A stretch of 64,000 nt of DNA from NCBI GenBank assembly GCA_037355855.1, contig CM074760.1, positions 1,356,501 to 1,420,500 on the forward strand, read 5' to 3'. The notes below the pieces were generated by a model that saw only the letters and a list, made by a program, of their open reading frames with translations, had not been told where the DNA came from and did not search any database. The stretch is from Pseudo-nitzschia pungens (taxonomy: Eukaryota > Bacillariophyta > Bacillariophyceae > Bacillariales > Bacillariaceae). Shown here one piece after another: positions 9,575 through 19,832 of the stretch; positions within the stretch are counted from its first letter, which is position 1; every line of letters begins with the position of its first letter. Made by a program: the position numbers and the translations under genes.

Positions 9575-11179
9575 ATGTTCTCCCTACCCCTGCCACGAAA
9601 CGCGGTCGCAATGACGATGGCAATCAAAATCAAAATCAAAATCGCAATCCCGATCGCTCTGTTGTTGGTGCTGGCCGGAACGGCCGACTCCCTCTCGGAG
9701 CCATCGCTGCCACGGGGCAGACCGATCCGGAAGGTGGCGGTGATCGGCTCGGGAATAGCGGGATTGGGCGTGGCCCACGCCCTCGCCTCGCTGTCGGACG
9801 ACGACGACGACGTCGAAGTGACCCTGTTCGACTCGAGGCGAGGACTCAATTCCCGTGACGGTGCCGGTATCCAGCTCAACGGGGGATTGACGGCGCTCGG
9901 AAAAATAAACCGAGACCTGCAGGCGAAGGTCATGGAGGCCGGGTTGCCGACCAAGACGGTCCAAAGCCGGGCCCGGGCCTGGAAGGACCCGTCGTCGACC
10001 ACGTACGATACCCTCCTGCGACTCGATCTGGACGATCTCGTTCGAACCACCGGTGGAGCCGTGACGGAGGGACTGGTGCAGGACGGAGAGGTCCTGTGGT
10101 ACAGCATCATGAGGGGAGCCCTGCAACGGGTCCTGGTCGAGAATTTGCCCGCCTCGTGCGGCGAGGTGCGATTCGGCAAAAAGCTGACCGGGATTGCGCC
10201 GGACGGAGACGAGAACGGCGTGGTCTGCGAGTTTTCGGACGACTCCGTCGCGGGGCCGTTCGACATGATCATCGGATGCGACGGCGTCCGGTCGGCGGTC
10301 AAGAATTACATGGACACGGGGAAAATATCCGAGGAGGGAGCCGGCGGGATCTATTCCGGCATCCGCATCGAGTTTGCGGTCCGGGACGGCGACGCGTCCT
10401 CGTCGGAATCGAATCCGACGACCGCGGGTCTCACGCAATACTTTGGAAACGGGGGGTACGGCCTCACCGGGGTGTACGGGAACGGATCCGGAGCCCCGCC
10501 TTCCACGTGCGCCTTTTTGGTCTCCCTGGACGAGAATTACATCGGGCCCTTCCGGAAGAAGGAGCGTCCCGATGCGGAGGCCGCGAGCGAAAACCCGGCG
10601 TGGACGCAGGATGCGCGCCGGAGCACGGAGGACGGAACGGCCGCCATGCTCGATAAGGTGAGGCTGCGCGGCCTGCCCGATTTCGAGCTCGCACCGGCGA
10701 TCTCGGGCGCCGATCGTTTCTTCGAGCTGGGGGTGTACTTCCGCAACCCGTTCTCGCTCGGGGGGTGGAGCCGGGAGCTGCCGAACGGCTCGTGGGCGGT
10801 GCTGGCGGGCGACGCGGCCCACGCGATGCCCCCGTTCCTCGGCCAGGGAGCGAACCAGGCGCTCCAGGACGCCTACACGCTCGCCAGCAAGATCTGCCTC
10901 TACAACGACATGGTCTCGGGACGGTGGACGCCGCCGGAAGCCGCGGAAGGCGAGGAGGAAGAACGGGCCAAGTCCCTGGGGGCGCTGCTGAAAGAATACG
11001 AGCGAAAACGATGGTTTCCGACCGCCAGCATCACCGTCAAGTCGGCGCTGATCGGCTATCTGGAGACGGGGGGATCCGATGGAGTCTATTCCAAGTTCCG
11101 CGACGTGTTCTTTCGCGCGATGGGCATCATTGGCGTCGCGAAGAAAGTTTTGCTGAGTGCCGCAACACCAAAGCTATGA
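9575..11179 (+). CDS. FAD-dependent monooxygenase (aromatic-hydroxylase / zeaxanthin-epoxidase-like)
   Basis: Flavoprotein hydroxylase/epoxidase of the PHBH fold, 534 aa from the start chosen here. Visible motifs: Rossmann GxGxxG (VIGSGIAGLGVAHAL, about residues 56-70), the DG motif (MIIGCDGVRSAVK) and the GD motif (AVLAGDAAHAMPPFLGQGAN, about 405-425), the last two diagnostic for the family. A signal peptide (KIKIAIPIALLLVLAGTADS) begins near residue 16. Frames open further upstream, but that DNA carries the ACCGGTAACTTACTTG-type motif seen in spacers, so 9575 (or the ATG at 9611) is preferred to the earlier ATG at 9467. Substrate is unknown; a secretory or plastid location is inferred from the signal peptide. 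GC-rich like its neighbours. Confidence 0.82.
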   Translation: MFSLPLPRNAVAMTMAIKIKIKIAIPIALLLVLAGTADSLSEPSLPRGRPIRKVAVIGSGIAGLGVAHALASLSDDDDDVEVTLFDSRRGLNSRDGAGIQLNGGLTALGKINRDLQAKVMEAGLPTKTVQSRARAWKDPSSTTYDTLLRLDLDDLVRTTGGAVTEGLVQDGEVLWYSIMRGALQRVLVENLPASCGEVRFGKKLTGIAPDGDENGVVCEFSDDSVAGPFDMIIGCDGVRSAVKNYMDTGKISEEGAGGIYSGIRIEFAVRDGDASSSESNPTTAGLTQYFGNGGYGLTGVYGNGSGAPPSTCAFLVSLDENYIGPFRKKERPDAEAASENPAWTQDARRSTEDGTAAMLDKVRLRGLPDFELAPAISGADRFFELGVYFRNPFSLGGWSRELPNGSWAVLAGDAAHAMPPFLGQGANQALQDAYTLASKICLYNDMVSGRWTPPEAAEGEEEERAKSLGALLKEYERKRWFPTASITVKSALIGYLETGGSDGVYSKFRDVFFRAMGIIGVAKKVLLSAATPKL

Positions 11180-12160
11180 GCGGTGTTGTGTTCCATCGCT
11201 GCCTAACGTTAGCAGCGTTCGTGGAACGAGTTCGAAAAAGGAACGAGGATGCGATTCATTCGTTTCTTCCCCGGCCCGACTTTGTCGCATGTTTCATTGA
11301 GCGGGTATCGCGAGTAGAAGGTGCAACCATTAGTTGATTGAAAGATCGTTCTCGCTGATTGCATTGCAGGCGTTTCTTTCGTTGCACTATTTCTACTCCG
11401 GAAGCTTGTCGGAGCACGCAACACGAACCATTGACGATAACCAGAACATTCAACCGCCGTTGATGCAAACCGACAAGGAAATTAGAAATTGTACCAACTA
11501 CGTGTAGATTGAAAGAGAGAAATACTCTTTTCCCTCAACCTAAGACTGATGATATTAGTTCTACACGAGATTCAACAACTGATTCCAATTGCCGATATGC
11601 CAACACATATTACACGTATTTTGATAAAAGAAGCTGCCCCAACTCGTCGATCCGATCCTGCATCGACGACTATGGAACTCCGAAACGTCGTACCCAACAA
11701 CTATAAACTTGCCAAAGCCATTGCAAAATCGAAGAAACCGATACCTGCGGTTGGAACCCTTGTTCCTTCTGCCGGCGCTTTGGGCAATGAACACCGAGAA
11801 GGGATAGAGAAGGTCGCAACGAAAGGTAGGTAGGGTGCAAGTGACTCGACAACACACTTGATCCGTCTCGTGTTTCGTGCAGATGCAACTGTGATGGAAT
11901 GTAAAATGGAACGGAACGGAACGAAACGAGACTTGTCGAGTCCCATTGACATGCGTCACGCCAGTCATCCGCACGAGCAGCTGGGTAGTAGTACCGTGCT
12001 TTCGAAGACGCCAAACGAGGGAACGGCACCCGAGAGAACAAAAACTCGCTCCGAGAACTTGTTGTCGCTCGACGCACGCGGAAACGAAAGCGGGCGTTTC
12101 GTTTCGTTTCGTTTCGTTCGCACCACCGCTGGTACGCGCACGCACTGCACGCACGCGCTC
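11180..12160. other. Intergenic region
   Basis: Convergent spacer between the FAD monooxygenase (plus) and GPx-like paralogue 2 (minus). It has GGAACGGAACGGAACGAAACG near 11905 and a TTTCG pentamer run near 12100-12119. A 94-codon open frame at 11549-11833 has no recognisable features and is not called. Confidence 0.45.
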
Positions 12161-13036
12161 TCAGAGCAGGAACCGGAGTTCGTCGCCCATGTTGAGCTCG
12201 TGAACCTTGATCCTCCGCTCGATGGTTTCCATGGTCGGCGAGAGCATCCGCTCGATGAACATTCCGGTGTGGGACACCAGAAAAATGTTGGGCCGCGTCA
12301 GCAGCAGGTCCCGTTCCGCCGCGCCGATGTTTGGACCGGCGTCGCCGTCTCTGTTGCTGTCGGACCGGTCGTCGGGATCGATCCCGAGACTTCCGGCGAC
12401 CACGTTTCTCGTTCGCAGATACTCCAGGATATCGTCGTGTCTCGTTGTTTTTGTCGATCCTTGTTGTTGTTGTTGTCGCTGCTGCTGAGCGTCGTATCCC
12501 TCCAAGAGAATGGATTTTGCCCGTCCGTGAACATCGTCGTCCCTTCGCGAGCCCCGAATCGATCGGAGGGTCGCGGCACCCAGAGGCGATCCATCGCCGT
12601 AGGGCAGGATCATTGCCACCACCGTGTACTTGTAGACCCGCGCAATGTGCTCGACGGCCTCGCAGTAATATTCCGCCAAACCCGGGAGCATCGGCAGGAC
12701 GGCAAACATCGTGATGTATCCCTCGTTTTCTTCCAGCGATATCTCGCCGCCGCCGCCGCCGCTTCCGGACGCTTCCGCCCGCCTTCCCCTGAGTTCGAAG
12801 AATCGTTCGGGATCGCTCCGCTCCTCCGCCATGGTGCCCCTCGGACGCGAGCGCAGCGCCGCGCACGAGATGGGGCAGGAAAACCACGCGGTCGAGTTGG
12901 ACGTGCAGATCGTCGGATCCGCGTGCGTTTCCCGCCGACACAGGTCGGAATCGAAATCGCGATCGAATTCGTATCCTCCGACGACCGCCGCTCCGATCGC
13001 GAGCAGCAGAATCGAGAGGGGAAACGACGAGAGCAT
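12161..13036 (-). CDS. Secreted glutathione-peroxidase-like (thioredoxin-fold) protein, paralogue 2
   Basis: A 291-aa protein, ATG at 13036, single exon. It has an N-terminal signal peptide (FPLSILLLAIGAAVVGGYE), a short Cys-containing segment (SDLCRRE, TICTSN, FSCPISC), and then EGYITMFAVLPMLPGLAEYY, VVAMILPYGD and, at the C-terminus, NIFLVSHTGMFIERMLSP. These line up in order with the protein encoded at 2377-3213, so the two genes are diverged paralogues about 9 kb apart on opposite strands. As there, the position where a peroxidase would carry Cys or Sec after the first strand is Leu-Pro-Met-Leu-Pro. A Gln-rich insertion (QQQRQQQQQ) and an acidic loop separate the blocks. Function unknown; the GPx-like fold is inference. 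Confidence 0.7.
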   Translation of the reverse strand: MLSSFPLSILLLAIGAAVVGGYEFDRDFDSDLCRRETHADPTICTSNSTAWFSCPISCAALRSRPRGTMAEERSDPERFFELRGRRAEASGSGGGGGEISLEENEGYITMFAVLPMLPGLAEYYCEAVEHIARVYKYTVVAMILPYGDGSPLGAATLRSIRGSRRDDDVHGRAKSILLEGYDAQQQRQQQQQGSTKTTRHDDILEYLRTRNVVAGSLGIDPDDRSDSNRDGDAGPNIGAAERDLLLTRPNIFLVSHTGMFIERMLSPTMETIERRIKVHELNMGDELRFLL

Positions 13037-14145
13037 TGCTGTTGCTGTTGTTGTTGTTGTCGTTGTTGCAATTAGTGTTATTTTTGGGTTTCGTTTGTTT
13101 CTCTGTATCTGGATAGCTGCGTGTGTGAGGAGTTTGTGACCATAAAACCTTACCGTCCCCCTTGTGAAAAAGAAGGCAGTTTGAAGTTATCGTTTGCCGG
13201 GCCTTGCCACAGACGAATTGGATATTCTTATTCTTTTCAAACTACGCAGTTCTGAGGAATTGTGATGCAGCGGATGCCAGTCACAATCATACGGTAAGGG
13301 TGCTAATTAACTTACTTCTATTATTGATTTTGTTGAAGGGCCTAGGCTTCGGGACGTGATGTCAAAGACGGATAAGTTATTCTCAAAAGGTTTTCGAAGA
13401 TCTTCTCCGAGTCAGTCGTCAATCAAAGCGAAGTGATGCATGCTTCGAGTTGATGAAACGTACGGTAAGAATGGAACCGACCAACGAATGAAAACTACAC
13501 GTACGAGTTCGAGTAATTTTTTACCATACGTTCGAGATAAGGTACCCGTACCGGTAAGACTATTGTTCTCTCTTACAGTGAAAACAAATTTCTTAGTATT
13601 TTTAGTATCGAGTTTTATCAGTCATCGGTCATCGGTTTGCTCTTACATACCTTTCGGTGTAAGGTTATGACATGTACGGTATGAAGACATACCAGTACGT
13701 ACTACCGGTACACTACAAGTATTACTTCCGTTATCAGCAGTAGGTGTAACCTTCGTAAGGCTTACTTTTCTTTGTATTTATTTCGTTCTTTAGTTCGTGA
13801 GGATAACAAACACCTGGATCATTGTGCAAGTAATTTTACGAATGGATCCATCTCACTCTTGGCAAGACTTCATGAGTTCCGCATGCTTTGCCAAAACGAC
13901 GGCTTGGAATTGTATCTCACCCAACACAAGTAACAATACGATACTGAACACCGGTAAAAATACTATTTCGTTCTCAAAAGAATCAAAAGGAGTGAGATCG
14001 CTAAGACCTCGCTGAGTGGTATCTTTGTTTGTTTGTTTGAATACTTCGTTTTAGTATTCATTACACCTTCCATAAATTCCGCGCAAAAGTCGGTCATACC
14101 GTAGCAACGAATCGAATCGAATCGAATCGAATCGCGACGAAATAA
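13037..14145. other. Divergent intergenic region
   Basis: Lies between the start of GPx-like paralogue 2 (minus) and the DHYC acyltransferase (plus). It begins with GTTGTT repeats, has dense TAC-type motifs (13460-13760) and ends in an AATCG pentamer run (14107-14135) right before the ATG. No gene seen. Confidence 0.5.
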
Positions 14146-16013
14146 ATGGCAGCGTCGGGATCCAACCTTCCGACGGCTTCGTCGTCGGCCTCCAGGGACA
14201 GGCGGTCCTTTCGGATATTTGGCGGGCGACGGTTTTCCTTCACCGCGGACAACGTGATGGACCTGGTCACTTCCGGCTGCGCGACCCTGGCGGAAACCAT
14301 CGTGCTGCTCCTGGGGCCGTTGCTGATTCTTTTCGCGTCGGCCATCATCATCGGCCTCTCGTGGGTGTTCTTCGCTATCTACCTGCCGATGATGCGATTC
14401 GCTCTGGACCAGCAAGAAGCCTCTTCGCTGCGACGGGTCATCGAAATCGGTGCGAACGTCGGCTTTGTCGTGTTCGTTCTGGTGGAGATCGTTTTCAATT
14501 ACTTCATGTGCGTCACCACTCGGAACGCGGGACCCTCCAGCTCCTACGACGTCGTCGTTCGGGAACTGGCCGAATCGACCGGTTTCGAGTACCCCGCCAC
14601 GCCCAAAGAAGTCGCCCGGTTCAAGCGAAACCTGAACGAGAAACTCCTCCGGCGGATGACGGAGGAGGGGGCCCGGGAGGCCGAGGAACGAAAGCGGACG
14701 CTCGCCCACTCCCGGTGCTGCGACGCCAACGGGAAATGCTCCGGTCCGGCGACGGGAGCGACACCGGGGTCGACCGGGCGAGACGCCAACCCGCCCCTGG
14801 ACCAGGCACCCGGCAACGGCAACGGCAACTCGGACGTGACGCTTCGAAAAACCACGAGGCAGCAACAATCGAAAGCGAACAGCAGCAACAGCAGCAGCAG
14901 CAACAACAACTTGCCCCCCGGTCGACCAATGCCGAGGTGGTTGCTGCTGGGTCCCGACGAGTGGGGGTACTGCGCAAAGACGAAGCAACCAAAACCACCC
15001 CGGTCGCATTACGATCACGTTAGCAAATCCCTGGTGTTGTGCCTGGATCACTATTGTCCCTGGATGTTCAACGCGAGTAAGTGCTGTGCTGTGCTGTGCT
15101 GTGCTCTGCGATCGCGTTTGCGTTTGCGTTTGCGTTTGCGTTTGCCTTCGGTTATTTCGATTCGGATTTCGATTCGGATTTCGATTTCGATTCGGATACC
15201 GGGAGGTCCGTGTCGCCCGAATCGGGAGCAAGAATACCAACTCGTTCTTTTGACTTTTTTTTTCTCTTTTCACGCGTGCACGCTCTCGGAATATTGCCTA
15301 TATCCACAACAAACAACAACGACAACAACAACAACAAAAAACCACCACGAAAAGTCGGATACTTCAACTATCGATATTTCGTGAATTTCCTGATCTTTGT
15401 TTTCACCGGTATGATGTACGGGGCTTTCATCAGCTACCGGCCGTTTGCGAACTCGACGAGCATGCAGTACAGGGAGCAATTCGCGCACTATCGAAAAACG
15501 GGCGTCTGGGAGCACCTGCATCCCTACACGCCCATTGGTTCGGAACGGATGCCCCTCTCGGTGGGATTCATGCTCTGCCTGGCGGTGGGAGCCGCGGTCG
15601 CCTGCCTCGGGGGCTTTCACGTGTACCTGCTCCTCTCGGGGCAGACCACGATCGAGTTCCACGGGAATTTCGTCAACCGAGCGAGGGCCAAGCGAGCGGG
15701 CCAGAAGTATCGGAATCCCTACGACATGGGTTGGAGGCGCAACTGGCAGCAGGTCTACGGCGATCACAGCGACGCGAGGTCCGTTCTGATGGCCGTTCTG
15801 ATTCCGTCGAGGAGGGAACCGCACTTTCTTCCCGTTCCGATCGGAGGGGAGCAAGGAAAACGAAAGCACCTGCGGAATCGAGACGAAAAATACCAACACG
15901 AATGCGACGACGACGACCACCACCACCACGACGACGAAGGAGAAGGGGCCGAAATGACAAAACCACTGCTGGGTTCGCGGTCCGCGTCGTCCGCACCGGT
16001 GAATATTGTTTAG
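14146..16013 (+). CDS. DHHC-family S-acyltransferase with DHYC, Akr1-like variant
   Basis: Protein S-palmitoyltransferase, 529 aa, two exons. Exon 1 is 14146-15076 and exon 2 is 15355-16013; the 278-nt intron (GTAAGT...AAAG) is filled with simple repeats. Splicing restores the conserved DHYCPWMFNAIGYFNYRYF block exactly across the junction. TM1 (about 51-81) and TM2 (about 101-123) precede the Cys-rich domain, and two more TMs follow. The downstream TTxE motif (GQTTIEFHGN, near 408) and the NPYDMGW/NWQQVYG motif are intact. The catalytic Cys is residue 304 in DHYC. Most zinc-binding Cys/His of a normal CRD are absent: only Cys276 and Cys299 remain around RSHYDHVSKS, as in yeast Akr1-type enzymes. 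The linker between TM2 and the CRD carries Gly/Asn/Ser-rich low complexity. Likely membrane of Golgi or another endomembrane. Confidence 0.88.
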
Positions 16014-17426
16014 TGCGGTGTGTGTTCGAACGATGATGTGTTGATTTGATCGAGAGATTTGCGGAACGATATTGACGGTGCGGGTTCTCCTGATTGGACG
16101 GCGGATGGATTGCAATGCGTTAGCTAGCGAGTGTCTGAAATATGTACCGATGTTGATGATGACGATGATCATGACGATGTTTTGATTGAGAAATATGCAG
16201 AACGATATTGACGGTGCGAATTCTCCTCATTGGACGGCGGGTGGATTGCAATGTGTTAGCTACACGTAGCGAGTGTCTGAAATATGTACTGATGTTGATG
16301 ATGATGATGATGATGATGACGATGTTTTGATTGAGAAATATGCAGAGCGATATTGACGGCGCGAGTTCCCCTCATTGGACGGCGGGTGGATTGCAATGCG
16401 CTAGCTAGCGAGTGTCGGAAATATGTACCATTACGAAAATTTTTTGAACCATCCAAAAATCACAATTCCTGATTTTTCCTTCGTTCCTTCGACCAAAATA
16501 AGGTTACCATCGATCGTAATTACGCAGTTGGTAAGATTGGAAAAATGCGGTACAAACATTGTGTTCGTTCGACTAAACGGTAATTACTCGTAACGAGAAC
16601 TACAATGACAATACCGAACCGATTGGTTGGCGAACTATTGTAGACTGCGTCGTTGGCTTTGCTGATGGCACTCTTGTTGCCCGGAAGGATGACTACCCGC
16701 ATCGGTGTATTGTCCTAGCCACCAATATAATTCCTTTCCCATCTTTGGGGGTTACAGTATTGTCTGACCCAGTGCATACTGTATTTTCCTTGGGATGAGG
16801 AACTAGGCATGCCCACGTTGGGGCCCAAACCTCGCATCTGCTTAGCGCCGGGCCAAATTCCAAATTGTGGTCACCAAGTCAAACACCAGCAGTCTGTTGA
16901 GTTGAATCATGAACTTCAATATCCCTGAGGTTGATATGCAGCAAATTTGAAGTAATCTTGTTGCTACATAGGTGTACCAAACAAGAAACTTAACCAGGAA
17001 TATTGGTTCATTCCGAAAGGAGTAACATTCCTGTAAACATACAATATGCTCACCTTCACTAAGTGTTCAATTGTCCTTTTCTCCTCAGATATCATGTACA
17101 TTCCATCAAGTGTCGTCTGTCTGCAACACGACAGCAGAACGGTTGTTGTCACAAGATTTTTTACGTCACAGCATCCATCGTTCCAAGTATTTTTTCTTCG
17201 GAAGATCTTCGCCGTCTCATTCGCAAAATAACATGGATAATGGATACGGTAAGGTTATGAAAAGATAGAGATAAAGATAATAATTACAGTACTTCATACG
17301 GTACGTGTACGATATGATTTTGACGAATGACGATCATCACGAATTCATTCCACCAAAATTCTTCGTCTTGGTAAAGCAACCTCCCTCTCATAGCAGTTCG
17401 GAAGAAACGCACGCAAGATTGGTTTG
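16014..17426. other. Intergenic region with tandem repeat
   Basis: The first 400 bp are a tandem array (16043-16431). The rest (16440-17420) is AT-rich with no recognised gene. A short minus-strand frame at 16702 begins MRVVILPGN, which resembles the start of RBBP9-type hydrolases, but the similarity stops after nine residues. Confidence 0.45.
16043..16431. repeat. Three-copy tandem repeat of about 140 bp downstream of the acyltransferase gene
   Basis: Anchor GA(A/G)CGATATTGACGG occurs at 16064, 16200 and 16345 (steps of 136 and 145 bp). Each copy continues through TTGGACGGCGG and GGATTGCAATG to GAAATATGTAC. Size differences come mainly from a GATGATGAT microsatellite inside the unit. Confidence 0.88.
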
Positions 17427-18854
17427 ATGAAGACTACCTCCATTTTAACCTTTCTGGCCTCCACTGTGTCGCATACCAATCCATACCAACGAAGACACCG
17501 CATACGTGTACCCGATCACTTTCGTCGCGGAAGACTCCGTCTCTGCCGCTGCAAAACTCTGTTGGCTGCTCTTTGGTGCCTATCCGCAACCACATCTTCC
17601 GCGGTATTGCGATACGCCGAATCGTTTTCTGCGTTTTCCACTCTGACGTTGGCACGAAGGAAGTTTACTCAATTGAGAACAACTCGTTCGTCGAAACGAA
17701 TGACGGTACCTACGGAAACCAATCCGGTCGACGAACCACCAGATATTCAAACTCCGTGGAAATGTTTTCCGTCATGGCAATACAATCAGTTGGTTGAAAA
17801 GCATGGTGGTGACAAGGTCAAGCTCATCTACATAGTGAGACATGCCGAAGGCACGCACAATGTCGATCGCAACTATCACAGCGTTGAACAGATCGACGCC
17901 CGATTGACCCAGCATGGGATTGAGCAGTGCATTGGATTGCGAGATCAGCTTCTGCTAGTAAGAGATGGGGTCCTTGACGATGCAGCAAACAATGATTCCC
18001 ATGGACAAGGTTTACAGTACTTGATGGGGAACATGGGAGAATTTTGCGACAACGATAACGAGACAAAAAAGGGCGGTGATATTTGTGTCGTGGTGTCCCC
18101 ATTGACACGATGCATCCAGACGGCGATAAACTCCTTTGAATTTTTTGCGCCAACGGCACCAACACCAGGATCACCAAACGACTCGACAAACGACGAGGTC
18201 GAGGTTCCCTTTGTGGGTCTCGAGGCTCTGAAAGAAACGGTCAACTACAATTGTGACCGACGACGATCGATTTCGGAGGTTGCAAAGGAATTCCCGCAAA
18301 TCGATTTTTCGTTTTGTACGGCGGACGAGGACGAGATATGGCTGTCGCATCGAGAAAAAGAGAACGACCCGCAAAAAGAAAGAGTCCTTGTTGGAAACGA
18401 CACCGTCCCCGACGACACGAATGTTGCACAGTCAGCAGCACGAAAGAAGTATTATTATTTGGAATCGGCTCGACTCTACGCCGTCGCGGACCGGGGCAGA
18501 CAAGCCATGAACTTTATCGAGTCTCTCCCGCAATCCAGAATCGTGGTTTGCACGCACTCTGCTTATCTGCGATGCATTCTGAACTGGGGACAAACCGGGG
18601 GAGTTCCGAAGATGTTCGATCAGAGGCTCGACGACAGAGAGGATCCAACGAGACAAGACAAACTGTTTGAGTACTGCGTCGAGAAGAACGAAGAAGGCGC
18701 CGAGACGGGCACCGGCGATGACGATCCACCAAGGCCAGAACTCGATCGAGCATCCTTCGAAGAGTACATGCGAACGGATTATGAAAATGCAGAATTGCGT
18801 TCGTTCTGTTTTCTGGTGCAACAAACGCAGGAGGACCTCGCGAATGGCAGATGA
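17427..18854 (+). CDS. Histidine phosphatase (phosphoglycerate-mutase-like) family protein
   Basis: Branch-1 histidine phosphatase superfamily protein, 475 aa, ATG at 17427. The phosphohistidine motif is IVRHAEGTHN (residues 136-145, RHG-type with Ala for Gly). The second conserved Arg lies in VSPLTRCIQTA, a conserved Glu in GLEALKE, and the second catalytic His in VVCTHSAYLR (near residue 376). The N-terminal 95 residues are Arg/Ser/Thr-rich with a hydrophobic LLAALWCLS stretch followed by SFSAF, so organelle import is possible but the signal does not sit at the very N-terminus. Plant and diatom relatives act as phosphatases on small phosphomonoesters rather than as glycolytic mutases; the substrate here is not determinable. 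It converges with the MAPR gene, whose stop is 214 bp away. Confidence 0.85.
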   Translation: MKTTSILTFLASTVSHTNPYQRRHRIRVPDHFRRGRLRLCRCKTLLAALWCLSATTSSAVLRYAESFSAFSTLTLARRKFTQLRTTRSSKRMTVPTETNPVDEPPDIQTPWKCFPSWQYNQLVEKHGGDKVKLIYIVRHAEGTHNVDRNYHSVEQIDARLTQHGIEQCIGLRDQLLLVRDGVLDDAANNDSHGQGLQYLMGNMGEFCDNDNETKKGGDICVVVSPLTRCIQTAINSFEFFAPTAPTPGSPNDSTNDEVEVPFVGLEALKETVNYNCDRRRSISEVAKEFPQIDFSFCTADEDEIWLSHREKENDPQKERVLVGNDTVPDDTNVAQSAARKKYYYLESARLYAVADRGRQAMNFIESLPQSRIVVCTHSAYLRCILNWGQTGGVPKMFDQRLDDREDPTRQDKLFEYCVEKNEEGAETGTGDDDPPRPELDRASFEEYMRTDYENAELRSFCFLVQQTQEDLANGR

Positions 18855-19067
18855 TGATTTTTCAGAAAAAAAATCCAACTAGTGACGGGAAGAAGTAGAA
18901 CCTTACTATCTTTCTTTTACCAAAGCGCCCATGCAATCGTCGTGTTTGAAACATTATGTTCCTGCACTGTTTGACCGCCCGGTTCCATTCCGTTCCATTC
19001 CATTCCATCGATGGATCCTGCGCATTGTCACGGGAATGGTCTCCGATCTGCGTACGTGTGGTCGGAG

Positions 19068-19832
19068 CTACATGGCGGTCGATTGTGGATCGAAGCCTTC
19101 CAGTTTCCCAACAATATCGTATTTTCCCTTGAACGTATAGATCCAGGTGGCAAGAAAGGCGCGCTCCGCCATGTTCAGGGGTTTTGCGGCTTCCTCCGGC
19201 GTCTCTTCCTCGAGCTTGTTGCGTGCCAGCAGACGCGTTGCGTCCCGGCCGGCAAAGATGTGGTATTCGCATCCGGGCAGGTAAAAGTTGCGCCCCTTGT
19301 AGACATTGAAGACCAAGCCATCGGCCGCCAGAAGAATGGGGCCGTCCTCGTCGCGGGATCCATCGTAGGGAGCGAGCTCGGATTCGGTCCAGTAGTCTCG
19401 CGGCTCGATGTAGGCCCGTTTCGCCCGTTCTTCCTGGAGGACCCGGATCCGTGCTTCTTCCTCCTCGCGGAGTCTCCGCCGATCCCTGGCATCCGCCCCG
19501 TCGATGTAGAGCCAGCCGGCAAAACCCACTGCCACAGAAGCAGCACCGGCGAGGAGTTCTGGTGACATGTGCAGCGTCGTCGTCGACGTCGTTGTCTTTG
19601 ATGTTACTGTAGTTGTAGTAGTTGTCGTTCCTGTTGAAGGTGTTGTCACCGCATCGCTATACCGTTGATGTCCAAAGTCACGCTGCTGCACACGGTGATT
19701 GCTGTGTCTCCCATTGCACTGATGACTCGGATGGATGTGTGGTAGGAAGGCAAAACCCCAAGATGGACTGCACAGAATTCCCAGGGTCAGAACCAATTTC
19801 AGTGCTTTTCCCCGCCTTCTTGGAGCAATCAT
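19068..19832 (-). CDS. Plastid-targeted cytochrome b5-like heme/steroid-binding (MAPR) protein
   Basis: A 254-aa protein of the membrane-associated progesterone receptor (MAPR/cytochrome b5-like) family. The C-terminal third carries the fold: DGLVFNVYKGRNFYLPGC, YHIFAGRDATRLLARN and KYDIVGKL, with the FYLPG and FAGRDATR blocks typical of heme-binding MAPR proteins. The ATG at 19832 gives a signal peptide (KLVLTLGILCSPS) ending in WGFAFLP, an ASAFAP-like plastid motif, then a Thr/Ser-rich transit segment and a single TM (LLAGAASVAVGFAGWLYI). A charged coiled stretch (RDRRRLREEEEARIRVLQEE) links TM and domain. In-frame ATGs at 19904 and 19874 would add residues before the signal peptide and are less likely. 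Role in heme handling or P450 support in the plastid is inference. Confidence 0.82.
   Translation of the reverse strand: MIAPRRRGKALKLVLTLGILCSPSWGFAFLPHIHPSHQCNGRHSNHRVQQRDFGHQRYSDAVTTPSTGTTTTTTTVTSKTTTSTTTLHMSPELLAGAASVAVGFAGWLYIDGADARDRRRLREEEEARIRVLQEERAKRAYIEPRDYWTESELAPYDGSRDEDGPILLAADGLVFNVYKGRNFYLPGCEYHIFAGRDATRLLARNKLEEETPEEAAKPLNMAERAFLATWIYTFKGKYDIVGKLEGFDPQSTAM

Noticed and set aside
9584..10822. A 412-codon minus-strand frame opposite the FAD monooxygenase
   Set aside because: The plus strand carries GxGxxG, DG and GD motifs; the opposite frame has no protein features.
11670..12941. A 423-codon minus-strand frame overlapping GPx-like paralogue 2
   Set aside because: It is the wrong frame for the conserved blocks and gives a low-complexity Arg/Gly/His-rich product; the paralogue shared with 2377-3213 fixes the true frame.
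15270..16172. A 300-codon minus-strand frame over the acyltransferase exon 2 and the tandem repeat
   Set aside because: Val/Arg-rich shadow of a conserved plus-strand gene.
16520..16702. Minus-strand frame starting MRVVILPGN, like the N-terminus of RBBP9-type hydrolases
   Set aside because: The likeness stops after nine residues and no later exon with hydrolase motifs was found; chance or a very old remnant.
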